Assembly (NCBI GenBank): GCA_021464245.1
Contig: JADCRB010000017.1
Span: forward strand, 1,337,427-1,401,426
Direction of reading: 5' to 3'
Length of the DNA: 64,000 nucleotides
Source: Carallia brachiata
Lineage: Eukaryota; Streptophyta; Magnoliopsida; Malpighiales; Rhizophoraceae
Shown here: in pieces, positions 50,201-61,235 of the stretch
Layout of the letters: each line of letters opens with the position of its first letter
Position numbering within the stretch: position 1 is the stretch's first letter
Position numbers and translations under genes: made by a program
The notes under the pieces: generated by a model
Databases searched by the model: none
Told to the model about the DNA's origin: nothing
Seen by the model: only the letters and a program-made list of their open reading frames with translations

Positions 50201-50896
50201 AAAAAAGAAAGTATGGCCGAAATTTGGCTATACTACTATGGCCACCTAATGAGCCCCTTTATTTAAAGTCATTAACAGTGTTTCTTTGCAAAATGCAAAG
50301 TAAAAAGGCAGCGTATTGTTATGTTACCAGGGAATCCATTTTTATGTGACATTATTAATTCAATCGAAACCACCTGTTTTTTGCTGTCTTCCATACAAAC
50401 TAAATTCAAACGCGTGGCATGCGAATTGTTTTGTCTTATAACATTGCCTTGCGTGTACATGCCTTTAAAATGTTATTGCTATATCTCATGTAACTGGTGA
50501 AATTTGAAGCATACCCCTCTTTTCTTTCTGTTCCGTGTTATGTTCTTTTGTTGGCCTTTTCATTTTTGAAAATGAAGACACAGAGAGTGAGATATGGTAA
50601 TACTGAGTAGAGTCTCTTGGTGGGAAAAAGACATGTGATTGATTCAAATATCAGAGGTGGACAGGGGACATGATGGGCACATTTGTCTTGGTCGGCCAGC
50701 CGAAACGCTCTGTTTTTTTTTTTTTTTTTGTTGCTGGCTTGGCTTGTATTTTTTTAGATTTTTGGTTTCATTCTAACAGAAAAAACCTTGACTTTCTTGG
50801 CATGGGCAGGTATCTGTGGATTGTGCCATAGTGATAAGTCCAAGGAAACAGTCTCTTACTTACAAGCAGTGTGGATTTGACGGGGTGAATGTCTAA
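47218..50896 (+). CDS. LEA_2/NHL family membrane protein, exon 1 frameshifted three times
   Basis: Exon 1 47218-47925, exon 2 50810-50896 (stop TAA), joined by a GT-AG intron of 2884 bp. Product type: NDR1/HIN1-like protein with a basic, Pro/Gln/His-rich cytosolic N-terminus, a Cys-rich start (CCCC) and one transmembrane helix (residues about 60-84), then an extracellular LEA_2 beta domain (AVNPNKVGIKYGES, YRGIPLGKASVPGFYQ, ending QCGFDGVNV). Family role: plasma-membrane proteins in defence and stress. The reading frame moves three times by loss of one base: in the CCA-rich stretch about 47565-47600, near 47612, and near 47687. The net loss is 3 nt, so the frame of exon 2 is right again. Without correction translation stops at 47647-47649. 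Either assembly errors or a young pseudogene. Confidence 0.85.
47926..50809 (+). other. Large intron of the LEA_2 gene
   Basis: Donor GTCAGT at 47926, acceptor GGGCAG ending 50809. Contains several T-runs (48679-48700, 50714-50729), repeated CTCACTCT sequence near 48213-48260 and a GA run at 49441-49454; no nested gene or clear transposon end recognized. Confidence 0.75.
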
Positions 50897-53539
50897 AGTT
50901 GATTGTCCAATTATTCACCATACAAATGAAAATCCAGCCAGGAAAAAAATGAAATTAAAACTTGCAAGTTGCACCCAAAAAAAAAAAAAAAAAGTTTGAA
51001 AGGCCGAAAGGAAAGAGGCTAAAAATCAGAACCTCACTCTCCTCCTGGACTAGCTCAAATGATGGGAGCTATGCCAAAAGAGGGACAGACCTGAATCAGT
51101 CAACATTGTACAATGGGAAAATTATTCCCAAGATTCTTTGCCAGAGTTTTGTGATGGTTTATTTATTTCACTTGGAAGCAAAAATTGCTCCCTAGGCTAC
51201 TTGTAATTAGATTATGTTTCCCCATGCCCTTACTGCACCCCCTTACTCCAAGTCTCTCTCTCTCTCTCTCTCGGCAGCGGGGTACCATAGAGCAATTTAG
51301 GTACATTTTTGGGCTGTAATCCAAATTCACACATTAATTGTAATGCATTGTGCGAGATCTTATTGCTGTTTGCTTCTTTTAATTAGCCAAATGTCACGTT
51401 TATTAATTTCTGATAGGATTTATGTTTTTGTTTGACCCCACAAATATAATTAGAAAAGAACATATAAAAAACAAAGCAAAACTTCTTTCATAAATGAAAT
51501 AGAAAACTAGGTATGGTAATTTATAGATCCGTAATAAAAGATTACGTTATGTTTTGAGTAGCTAGAGATTGAATATAAATAACCAAATCTTGCAGATGTA
51601 TAACAACCTGAATAATAAATGAAACGAATGTAAGTGGGTGCATACGGCCTGGTCAATGACAAACTGTCCTTGATTACTATTTTATCCATTCCAATCCCAA
51701 TTATTATTATTTTACCGGCAAATACAAAAATAAAGTAATGAGGTACTGTGCCTATTCTATAGTATAGGCTGTTACTTATTGCATATTCATAAATAACAAC
51801 TAGTTTATCTTACCCACACCATGTGGGATTTATGTAAATTTTAATCTTCTTAAATAAAAAAATAACTAGACGCCTGCCTGTTCTACATGCAGTTTTCATT
51901 TTGATTTCTATTAGTTTATATACAAAAATACTTAATAAATCACTCATTATAATTATCATGAAAGCTATGCATTAAAATAATATGATTGCTTCAAAAAGTA
52001 ATAAATAATTATAGTGTATTGGCCAACAAAAAAATGATTATCGTGTAGTTTTTCTTAGAATTTTGTTAGCCGAGTTAAGTTGCCTTGATGATTGTTAATC
52101 ATTTGACAGATTTAACAAATTAAGAGTCGTTAAGTCACCTATCCCAAGCGGTATATTTAACTTGGGATAATTAACAGACTAGTCCGACACGGTAGGCTTG
52201 GAAAGATTAATGATGCTCGATGAAATTGTTTCATAAAGTGAATTGCTCTGGAGCTCCAGATTGAAAAACAAAAAAGGAAAATATAAGAAGTCGAGAAAAA
52301 AAAGGGAAAATATAAGAAGTTGAAACCACGAAGCGTGCCCTCTAGTTACAATCGTTACGCCTCAAATGGGTGACCTTGCTAAAATAATCATGAGTTTCCA
52401 ACCCAGCCGCAGGAACTCTTGCCAACCTAAGAAGACAGGACGATTTGGGTTTGGTGGTCAACCCTTCCATGCCAAAAGAACCACTTCTGCACATCTCTTG
52501 CCATTTTATGAATTGACGACGTAACAGGGGAAGCACAAGAAAATACAAAGAAAGGTGAAAAGTTACTCGTGACATTGAAGCAAACGAACAATGGAAGTAA
52601 AAAATAAAAAATGGTTTCTTGTGCAAGAGCCCCAATAGTCTTTTATTATGATGAACTTAATTTTTTCTTTTTAAGTTCTTCAGGGAAGCTAACATAGAAG
52701 TTGATAGAATTATCAACACCAAATTTCAAGTGATTAGAAAAACAAGACAAAAAAAAAAAAAAAAGATCTCAAATGAAGCGTTTTAGTTCAGAATTTCATC
52801 GGCCACCCCAAAGAGTATCAAAGGCCGTTCCATAATCAACTTAGAGACACAATTGTTGCTCCCAGCTTCTCACTGCAGCATCTTGTGCAACACATGAATC
52901 ACAACGCCCACATCAGAGTTCAATTCAAGCTACACACTACTGGATTGCACCTTGATACAGTTTATTTTGGTTTCACAAGACCCAGTGATGGTAAGTTCAG
53001 ATTCAGTAGCATTGTAGACCAGATGCCGAACAGTGATCAATCAATCAGTCATTCAAACAAATGATCAGCAAAACTGAATTTACAGCAGTTTCCACTTATG
53101 AAATGTTAGGATTTATATATGAGTTGTTATATTAAAATATCACACTTAGGAAAGGAAAGAGAAGAGTAAATAATTTATACGTAAAAAAAAACTCATAAAC
53201 CTAATATTTTAAAATTTTGAGTTAAGACGTCGTGTCCAAATTTACTTACATGTTACTTACTCAGACCCTGTTTAGATTAAGATCCATTTGACCAGGCTCG
53301 CTTGCAAGAGGTGAATACCCCATCACATCGTCTGGTTCCCCTTTTTTGCACCAGCACCACCCAAACTACTATGATTTTAATTATGTATATCCCAATCTAC
53401 CCCTGGTCAGGCATCAGAAGTTATTGGTATCTCTCCATTGGAGTATGTTGCTTGCAGTACCAAGTCAAGCCCTTTTTTATCCTAAAAAAAAAAAAAAATA
53501 AAATAAAAAAAGAAAGAAGACATATAAAAAAATGCCAAG
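50897..53539. other. 3' flank of the LEA_2 gene and intergenic sequence
   Basis: Includes a (TC)n run at 51255-51273 and A-runs near 50979-50993 and 52747-52764. The 97-codon minus frame at 52342-52635 has a Lys/Arg-rich segment and no recognized domain. 53300-53460 is GC-balanced, unidentified. Confidence 0.4.
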
Positions 53540-55686
53540 AATTAAGTCCTTTAATTTATAGTGGTGTCTTAGTTCTGTTATGGATGTTGAGATTAATTGT
53601 GTTACATGTGAGCTTGCAAAACATCATGCTTTACCTTTAAATAAAAGTGATTATATTTCTTCTACACCATTTAATTTAATTCATTTTGATAGTTAGGGGA
53701 CCTTCTCCTATTGATAGTGTGAGTGGGTCACGATACTTTGTGATATTTGTGTATGATTATTCACGTTACACATGACTTTATCTTATGAAAAACTGTTTTT
53801 GAGCTGTTTGATATTTATTCTAAAGTTGCTACTATGATCCAAACTCAATTTTCTCAGACAATTAAATTATTTCTTACTGATAATACCATATAATACAAAG
53901 ATTCCAAATTTCTGCAACTTCTCTCCCACAATGGAACTGTTATTCAACGTTTTGTCCTAATACATCCCAACAAAATGGACGGGCCGAACACAAACATCAT
54001 CATATTCTCGACACAATTCCAGCCCTTCTTATCTCTTTTTTTAACTTGAACATTTTTGGGGAAAAGCTGCTCTTACAGCCGTATACACATCAATCATGTA
54101 CCATCCAAAGTCATCAATAATATGTCTCCTTTTGAGCGACTTTAGGTAAACCATCTACCTATGAATCTCTTTGAGTCTTTGGTTGTGCTTGTTTTGTTCT
54201 TTCACAGCCTCATGAATGAACCAAGTTGGAACCTCGTGCTTGTCTCTGCTGTTTTTGGGTTATGGAATTGAACATAAAGGGTATCAATGTTGGGACCCCA
54301 TCTCCCAATGTCTGCGTATTTCCCATCATGTCGTTTTTTGGAAACATAAGATGTTTTATTCTCTTTCCTCTTTTCAGCTAAATACTTCTTTAGAATCTTT
54401 CTTCACTGATCCTTCTGTTGAGTTAAAGCTAAACAATGTGAATACTAACATCTCTATGTAGCTTCCTCCTATAGATCCTTTCTGTACTAGTCTTAATACA
54501 AGTTCAATAGGCGTTCCATTGGCTAATTCTGAAGTATCTTTCCCATATGTGGATCCAGAGTCTCTTTATGAGTATCCTTCCTAGTCTCCACCTTTTGAGT
54601 CTTCTTCTAAGCCTCCACCTGTGTGTCCTTCCTGAGTAAGTAAACTACCCTCTCATCTTCAAGATTTTGTTGTTTACTCTACTGTTGCTACCTTATAGGA
54701 ACCTCAAACCTATTGAGAAGCAGTACTAATCCTCTCTGACAGCAAACAATGGTTGAAGAATTGCAAGCTCTATCAAAAACTCACACTTGGGATTTAGTTG
54801 AACTACCTCTTGGTAAATCTGTCATTGGATGCAAGTGGGTCTATAAGATTAAACAAAATCAGATAGATCTGTTGAAAGATATGAAGCTCGATTGGTGGCC
54901 AAAGGATTTACTCAGGAGTATGGGATTGACTATGAGGAGACTTTTGCTCTTGTAGCCTAGATTACTTCAATCAAAAGTTTGTTGGCAGTTGCTGCAGTGC
55001 GACATTGAAAGCTGTTTCAGATAGATGTTAATAATGCATTCCTTAATGGTGATCTTGCTGAGGAAGTATATATGCAACCTTCACCTGGATATGACTATCC
55101 ACCCAACATGGTCTGTCAACTTCGCCGAGCACTTTATGGTCTTAAATAGGCACCTTGGGCATGGTTTGCAAACTTTAGTACTACTGTGCAACAATTTGGC
55201 TTTTTCTCGTGTCCTTATGATACTGTCTTATTTGTGCACAAAAGTGCTAAAGGAATCATTTTATTATTACTTTATGTTGACGATATGATTATCACAGGAG
55301 ATGATTTGCAGGGTATTAATAATCTCAAGCAGTATCTCAGTCAACAATTTGAGATGAAAGACTTTAGTCTACTCAATTATTTTTTTGGACTCGAAGTTTC
55401 TTTTGATGCTACAAGATACTATTTGTCCCAGCCAAATATGCCTTAGATTTACTTACTCGGGCTTGAATTAGTGACAGAAAAATTTCTTCTACTTCTCTCG
55501 AGTACAATGTAAAATTTTTTCCCATTGATGGCACACTATTAAAGGATCCCACTCTTTATCGACAACTAGTCGGGAGTCTAGTATATTTTACTGTTACTCG
55601 ACCAGACATTGCATATGCTGTGCATGTGGTCAGTCAATTCATGGCAGCACCCTTGATCTACTCATTATAGCTGTTCCTCGTATTCT

Positions 55687-56220
55687 TTGCTATGTCAAAG
55701 GACTATGTTTCACGAGCTCCACTTTTCTACTCAATCGTCACTTGATTTGCAGGCTTATTCAGATGGTAATTGGGCAAGCGATGCCACAGATAGACGCTCT
55801 ACTACAGGATATTATTTCTTCTTGGGGAATTCTTTTATCTCTTGGCATGGTAAGAAACAAACAGTCATTGCTCATTCAAGCACTGAAATTGAATATCGAG
55901 CTCTCGCAGAAACTGCATCCGAATTGATATGGCTCTGGTGGCTCTTACAAGATATGGGTGTTATACAATCTTCTGTCGCTCGGATTCATTGTGACAATCA
56001 TAGTGTCGTCCAAATTGCTCACAATGATGTTTTTCATGAGCGGAGCAAACATATCGAGATAGATTGTCACTTTATTCGCCAGTACATTGTGCAGAATACT
56101 ATTTACTTGGTTCTTGTTTCATTTGCTGATCAGACAGTTAATATTTTTACTAAAACTCATCCTCCTGGCAGATTCTTTGATCTACTATCCAAACTCAAGT
56201 TGGTTGAACTACCATTTTAA
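55687..56220 (+). pseudogene. Copia RNase H domain, open remnant
   Basis: 177 codons open to stop TAA 56218-56220. It carries YSDGNWASD, STTGYYFFLG, SSTEIEYRA and the IHCDNHS and RSKHIEIDCHFI blocks standard for Copia RNase H. Translation alone would not give a functional element because RT upstream is interrupted. Confidence 0.8.
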
Positions 56221-56233
56221 GTTTGAGGAGGCG

Positions 56234-56451
56234 TGTTAAAATATATTAGAATATTCTAGATATTATTTGTTAGGATATACTAGAATATTATATATATATT
56301 TTTGATATTATTCTAATTATGATCTTATAATTATTTTTATTTATTTCTTTCCTATTTTGTGTACAATCTTTCTATATAAATAGGTATATATTCTCAATAG
56401 TAATACACACAACAATTCATTTTCTATTATTCCCTCCTTTATAGTTTCTCA
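56234..56451 (+). repeat. 3' LTR of the truncated Copia
   Basis: 218 bp, TGTTAAAATATATTAG to TTTCTCA, TG...CA ends, very AT-rich, with TATATAAATA near 56374-56383 as the likely LTR promoter. No partner LTR in the window. Confidence 0.7.
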
Positions 56452-57900
56452 CTGGCATCAAAATTTGTACTTTGATATACGACAAGCAAGCCTAGAGATA
56501 TAGTCACTGCCGAGAAGCTTTACGGGATGCCTTTCCTTGGAGTTGGTGTTTCTTCTATAGCTAACACAACAAGTGATTTGAGTGAACCATTGAATGTGGG
56601 AAGCAATGTAGTTAGAATCGATGGCTGACATTACAATGTGTTGTATTCTTTGGCATTATATCTCTTATGGATTATATATACTACTCAACTATTGGAAAGG
56701 CGGATGGGAAAAAACAGGAAAAGGTATGAGACAGGGCCACTCCTAAGGATAGTGCATTGCAAGTTTTCAAGGCGTAATTTATCAGAATCAAACGCTATTA
56801 TCCAGTACATCAGAATAAAGCTTACATTTCATTGAGTTTTGAGGAATTAGGGATTGAACTCAGAAACCCACCCCCAGAAAAAAAGATCTTTGCTTTTGGG
56901 GCCAAAATTACGCCTAATTGATTACAAAATTTAGTTTTCTCAACATACGTCCAATCCTATATATATATATATACTTTTGTTTTGTGGTGAAAATTAGGAA
57001 TGACTATCTTTTAGGTCGCTCAATAGTGGATAGTGGAGAACTTTTTACGTTAGCCTTATCCTTCCAATAAATTGTTTGTGTAGGTGTCATGCAGAAGTTA
57101 ATTTCTTCTCTTGGAGGAATTTGAAGAAATTTTATCACATAAGCTAGATAGTTCCAACATTTTCTTGCATTAGATTTATGGCCTCCAAATCCAATTGTAA
57201 AGTAACAAAGTTGCAACACAATTTATTATTAGATAGTATTTAACAATTTATCTTTTTTTTTATTATTCTGAATTTAATCTGCCCATATTATTTTGAAACT
57301 CTTTATATGAAACTTCCAAGATTTTTTTTGTTATGGTTATGACACTCAAACTGCCAAGGTACCCCAAGTTCTTCACTTGTTCAAAAATTAAAGGCAAATA
57401 TATTATGGAATGAGCTGTGAGCCAACCAACGTAATAATTGGAGAAAGACTTCAAGATTTACTAGGAAATAAAATTAATGCAAATCTCTTGTGGCCCAACG
57501 TCTCCCCTATATAGTGACAACATACGCCAACTCCATCTGCGAATGTTAGAGCACAAGAAGCTAGAGGAACTAGACTTGTAAGAGGCAATTAGAAAAGGTA
57601 AAATATCACAAAATACACACACAGACGCAAACACACACAGACACACACACATATATATGGAGTGTGTATGAACACTCTGGGCAAAAAAAACAACATGCCT
57701 GCCATATATGAGAATTGGCTTTGGTATACAGGAAACCCCGACTCGCGAATACGTTATAAATCTGGAAAAGTTACAATGAACACGCAGATGATTTCCCAAA
57801 AAGAATCTAAAATACTGGCTCTCCAAAAACTCTTTCCTTCGTTTGACAATCCCCCAGTGATCTTGTCATTTTCCATAACTTAATGTTACTCCAGATGACC
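56452..57900. other. Intergenic, partly coding-like but unidentified
   Basis: 56480-56880 has coding-like composition: one frame reads EKLYGMPFLGVGVSS near 56510 before a stop, and another reads PPPEKKIFAFGAK near 56870. I recognize neither, and no splice structure holds them together. An AT run lies at 56957-56974 and ACACAC/ATATAT runs at 57614-57658. Confidence 0.35.
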
Positions 57901-57906
57901 TTTATT
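57901..57906 (-). promoter_or_regulatory. Poly(A) signal of the poly-Glu gene
   Basis: Minus-strand AATAAA about 70 nt downstream of the stop codon at 57977-57979. Confidence 0.55.
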
Positions 57907-57976
57907 GTTTTACCCTCTCCCCCGGAAAGGAAAAAGAAAAAAGAAAGAAAGAAAAATCCGTACAATGCTAGAGTTA

Positions 57977-58388
57977 CTAGGGTCGATCCAAAAACTGGGG
58001 CAGATCACCACAAAATATCATATTGTTGATGCTCTTGGTTTTAACGTGTGGAAATTTAGTGGTCTTGTAAAGGTCAGCAACGGGACGGGACCTCTTCTTC
58101 TGGGGCCTGGAATCATGCCGGATAACATCATCTTGATTGATCTTCCCCAAAAATGTACCCATTATTCTTGTTAGAACCGCATTGGCTTTCTACTGATGTC
58201 TTGCCTTGTAGTTTGCATCTCTTGTTATTCCAACACTGCAAGTCGTACTCTTCTTCTTCTTCTTCTTCTTCTTCTTCTTCCTTGCGGAGGACAAGCAGTT
58301 GCAGTGCCACGTCCAGCTCTGACTTGGAGAAATTCATGGACCTTACCACTCTTCTTTTTGTTTTGCACGTAGACGAGAAGTTGGCCAT
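57977..58388 (-). CDS. Small unidentified plant protein with poly-Glu tract, one frameshift
   Basis: Starts at ATG 58386-58388 and runs through SKSELDVALQLL, then an EEEEEEEEEEE tract encoded by a GAA repeat (58248-58281), to about 58125 (stop in that frame at 58128-58130). The other frame takes over with RPQKKRSRPVADLYKTTK and ends at TAG 57977-57979. Dropping one base near 58130 would join the two, for about 136 residues. The basic KKRSRPVADLYKTTK tail resembles a motif I have seen at the C-termini of small uncharacterized plant proteins, which may be nuclear; function unknown. TATA (58495-58502) and AATAAA (57901-57906) at proper distances argue for a real gene, so the shift is an assembly error or a recent mutation. 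Confidence 0.6.
58248..58281 (+). repeat. (CTT)n microsatellite coding poly-Glu on the minus strand
   Basis: About eleven CTT units; length changes here alter the Glu tract without shifting frame. Confidence 0.9.
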
Positions 58389-58494
58389 CTTTTGTGGACT
58401 CTTTTCAAAGAGGATAGAAAATCACGGAGAAATTAAGCTCTCTGGACTGCTTTAGAGGCAAGCTCAGGAACAGTTGATCCCCAACCCCAAGCTT

Positions 58495-58502
58495 TATTTA
58501 TA
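58495..58502 (-). promoter_or_regulatory. TATA box of the poly-Glu gene
   Basis: Minus strand reads CTATAAATAAAG; consensus TATAAATA, about 107 bp upstream of the start codon. Confidence 0.65.
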
Positions 58503-58575
58503 GTTAGGCCGCAATAGGAATTCGCCTTTAAGATTAGGAAGGCCTTTTTTTTTTTTGTTTGACATTAATATTAAT

Positions 58576-59113
58576 TAGGGAGATTTAAAAAAATCAAAAA
58601 TTTTGGTTACCCACAAAACCAAACCGAATTTACTGTTAAGTAAATTGATTTTTTTATTGGTTTGCCAAACTGAATAAAAAATAAAATATTTGGTTTGGAT
58701 TTGTTTCAAATATTAAAAAATTTTGATTAACCGAAATATTATTATGTATATATATTTTTATTTTTTATTCTAATAATAAGAAAAAAATATTATTAATACA
58801 ACAATTAGTAATAAATAAATGTTAATAAAATATTATTATATATTAAATCATTACTTATTTATCTTATATACAATTATAATCATAAATTTTTTTTAAAAAA
58901 ACTGTATCAAAAAAAAATTATTTTACATTTAAATTAGAATATTAAATTTCTTTTATTGGATTCGGTTAACCATGGTTAATCGAAACCAAATTGAAATTTT
59001 TGGTTAACTGAATTTTGAGATCGAAAATGGTTTTCAATTTTATATAATAAAAAATTTGGTTCGAGAATGATTATAATGGTTTGGTTCAGTTAACTAATCT
59101 GTATATACCCCTA
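58576..59113. mobile_element. hAT-like MITE
   Basis: 538 bp. Ends TAGGG (58576-58580) and CCCTA (59109-59113); flanking 8-bp repeats ATATTAAT (58568-58575) and ATATTAAG (59114-59121) agree at 7 of 8, as expected for hAT transposition. The interior is AT-rich with repeated GGTTAAC, TTTGGTT and AACCAAA words and no coding capacity. Confidence 0.65.
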
Positions 59114-59121
59114 ATATTAAG

Positions 59122-59744
59122 TGTTAGTATATACCGCAATTGGTAGTTAATTGGTTAGTTACATATCATAGATAGGGAAAAAAAATAAAAAAAAATCTGA
59201 TTGGCGACGCTTAGTTAGGCAAGCAATGGGCATCGTAATGATCTAAATTAATAAATTATAAAAACTGTATTAAATTTGAAACAAATTATAGATAAATCGA
59301 TAGAATCGTTGAATAGATTGTATGTCTTCTGCATGCCCTTTCTTGCATGCCCACGCAGTCGAACTCGATATAAAAAAACTGTTGGCAATGCTCAGTGAAG
59401 CATGTAGTAGCATGTGATATGCAGTAATCTGAACCGTTAAATTATAAAAAATATATTTTTTAATAGATAAAATGTGCTTGTAATTATGTTGGTTATAGCA
59501 CGTGTGCGCTGAGGCCAGCGTTTATATTATTGTATACATTATTTAACACCCCCAAAGGAGCATACCCACCACTAAGTGCTATTACACCTGAGTATGACTC
59601 TTCAAACCAATTATAGTGTTAACGGGTATAAAACCAATACTGCACAGCGCACAGACAAGCTGGTAAGTAAGGGGGCATTGCGTACAAAACGCTGGTGCTA
59701 GGACTGGAACCCAGTGCAATTATTAATATATAATACAATATAAA
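59122..59744. other. Intergenic, possible pol III-derived fragment
   Basis: 59560-59720 is less AT-rich; the minus strand has GGTTCCAGTCC (near 59703-59713), 10 of 11 to the B box, but no convincing A box or target duplication. Confidence 0.3.
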
Positions 59745-61235
59745 AAAATGCATTGAAATTATATTATATTTAACATATGATACATACAATTATCAATAAA
59801 AGACATTTTTTATCTTTATTATATTTATATATACATGATGTGATGATCAATAATTCTAAAGTTAAAGACATGTAAATATGTATTTTGTAAAGGTAATGGT
59901 GATAAGATCATAATTATGATCTATCAAATTAAAGTATTTTCAAATATTTTTGTCGACACTCTATCGAACAAGATATTGGTAGAGTTATGAAACCACATGC
60001 TATGTTTCTTTTATATGAAAAAAGCAACTCTCATCGTAAACTAAAATATAGAGATATTAAATAAAGGATATACATTTACTTAGTTTAAAACTTTAAGTTT
60101 TTTTTCATTTAAGTTTAAACCTTTTTGAATTTTATTTTAATTCTAAACCTTTGGATTTTACTCCAAATCAGTCTTTCTGTTAGTCAAACCGTTAAAAATT
60201 ACTGTTGACTAATGAAAATTTTTTTAGAAAGGTAAAATATACTATTTTAATTCACCAGTTAATAGAAATACGTTTTGTAATTTTAAAAAAATAAATAAAT
60301 AAATAAATAAATCCAAAATCTCAATTTACATATTACTATTTGAGAGTAAAATACAAGCATTTAATAATAAAAAATTTAAATAATATATTTTACCTTTTTA
60401 AAAAATTTTCGTTAGTCAACAGTAATTTTTAAGGTTTGACTAACAGAAGGACTGATTTGGAGCTAAATTAAAAGGTTTAAGAACTGAAATGAAATTCAAA
60501 AAGTTTAGGACTTAAATGAAAAAAAAAATATAAAGTTTAGGACTAAATAAATGCATATCCCCTTAAATAAATATATGCATGTTTGTTAATGGACAAGTTC
60601 ACTGAATTAACTTATGTGTCTGAGAAATTTCTCATGTAATAATTGTGTAAGTGAATATTAGATTATGAGATCATAAAGATATCTCATATAAAAATTAATA
60701 GGATTTGACCTCATTTTTAAATTGTCCTAACCAAGAATCACTTGTCAGAAGGTATATCATAAAGTATATTGAGATAGTTTAGTGTTCAAAAAAAAAATTA
60801 TCACCTTAAAGTAATTATAATAACATGTTCTATTATTCTTAATGAGTATCAATTCAAGAAATTCTTACCCAAAGTGGAATCTCAGTGATGAGTTATGATA
60901 TTATTTATGGAATTAGTAACCTTGTTATTCTATTGAATTACACTTAGAGATAGTGTATTGAAGTTATTGGTTGAACCACTTTTACAGCTCTAACATTTAG
61001 GTGGTTTTGACATATTGCTAGACATTAATCTTAATTTATGAATGTAAATTGATTAATTAGACAATTCATGATACATTGAATGAGCTTTATTAATCTAATT
61101 CTTTATCTTATTTAATTTATATTAATTATCAATATCTCTAGATCATAATAGGTCACATAAATTAAGGAAATTGGTAAAAGACGTAAAAGAAGATTAAACT
61201 GGACTTAATTGAAAAGCTTTTGAAACTTATGCTCA
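59745..61235 (+). repeat. Family R1 LTR fragment, copy 3, split by a MITE
   Basis: Collinear with 19802-21368 (and 31852-32720) on both sides of the insertion at 60066-60562: left part with AAAGGTAATGGTGATAAGAT and TATGTTTCTTTTATATGAA, right part with GGACAAGTTCACTGAATTAA and AATATCTCTAGATCATAATA. The right end of the LTR is lacking. Confidence 0.6.
60066..60562. mobile_element. Mutator-like MITE nested in R1 copy 3
   Basis: 497 bp with about 190-bp terminal inverted repeats (left GGATATACATTTACTTAG; right, inverted, GGGGATATGCATTTATTTAG), flanked by a perfect 9-bp duplication TTAAATAAA (60057-60065 and 60563-60571). Long TIRs plus 9-bp duplication are the Mutator superfamily signature. The left end seems to lack two G. 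The arms include CTGTTAGTCAAACC/GGTTTGACTAACAG; the centre has an (AAAT)n run (60290-60311). No transposase. Confidence 0.85.

Larger units (their letters stand above)
53540..56451 (+). mobile_element. 5'-truncated Copia retrotransposon with 3' LTR
   Basis: Coding remnants: integrase HHCC region (CVTCELAKHHALP near 53600), broken integrase core to about 54200, RT (WKWVYK-like CKWVYKIK near 54831, YVDD at 55273-55284) and a well-preserved RNase H (55687-56220). The purine stretch GAGGAGGCG (56225-56233) leads into the 3' LTR. The gag, protease and 5' LTR are absent. Sequence differs clearly from the Copia at 7046, so it is another family. Confidence 0.85.

Noticed and set aside
52342..52635. 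97-codon minus-strand frame
   Set aside because: No domain recognized and no splice or promoter context; kept only as part of an intergenic note.
59690..59720. Possible tRNA gene from a B-box-like sequence on the minus strand
   Set aside because: No cloverleaf, A box or anticodon arm could be drawn; other B-box-like sites near 19750 and 56845 fail in the same way.
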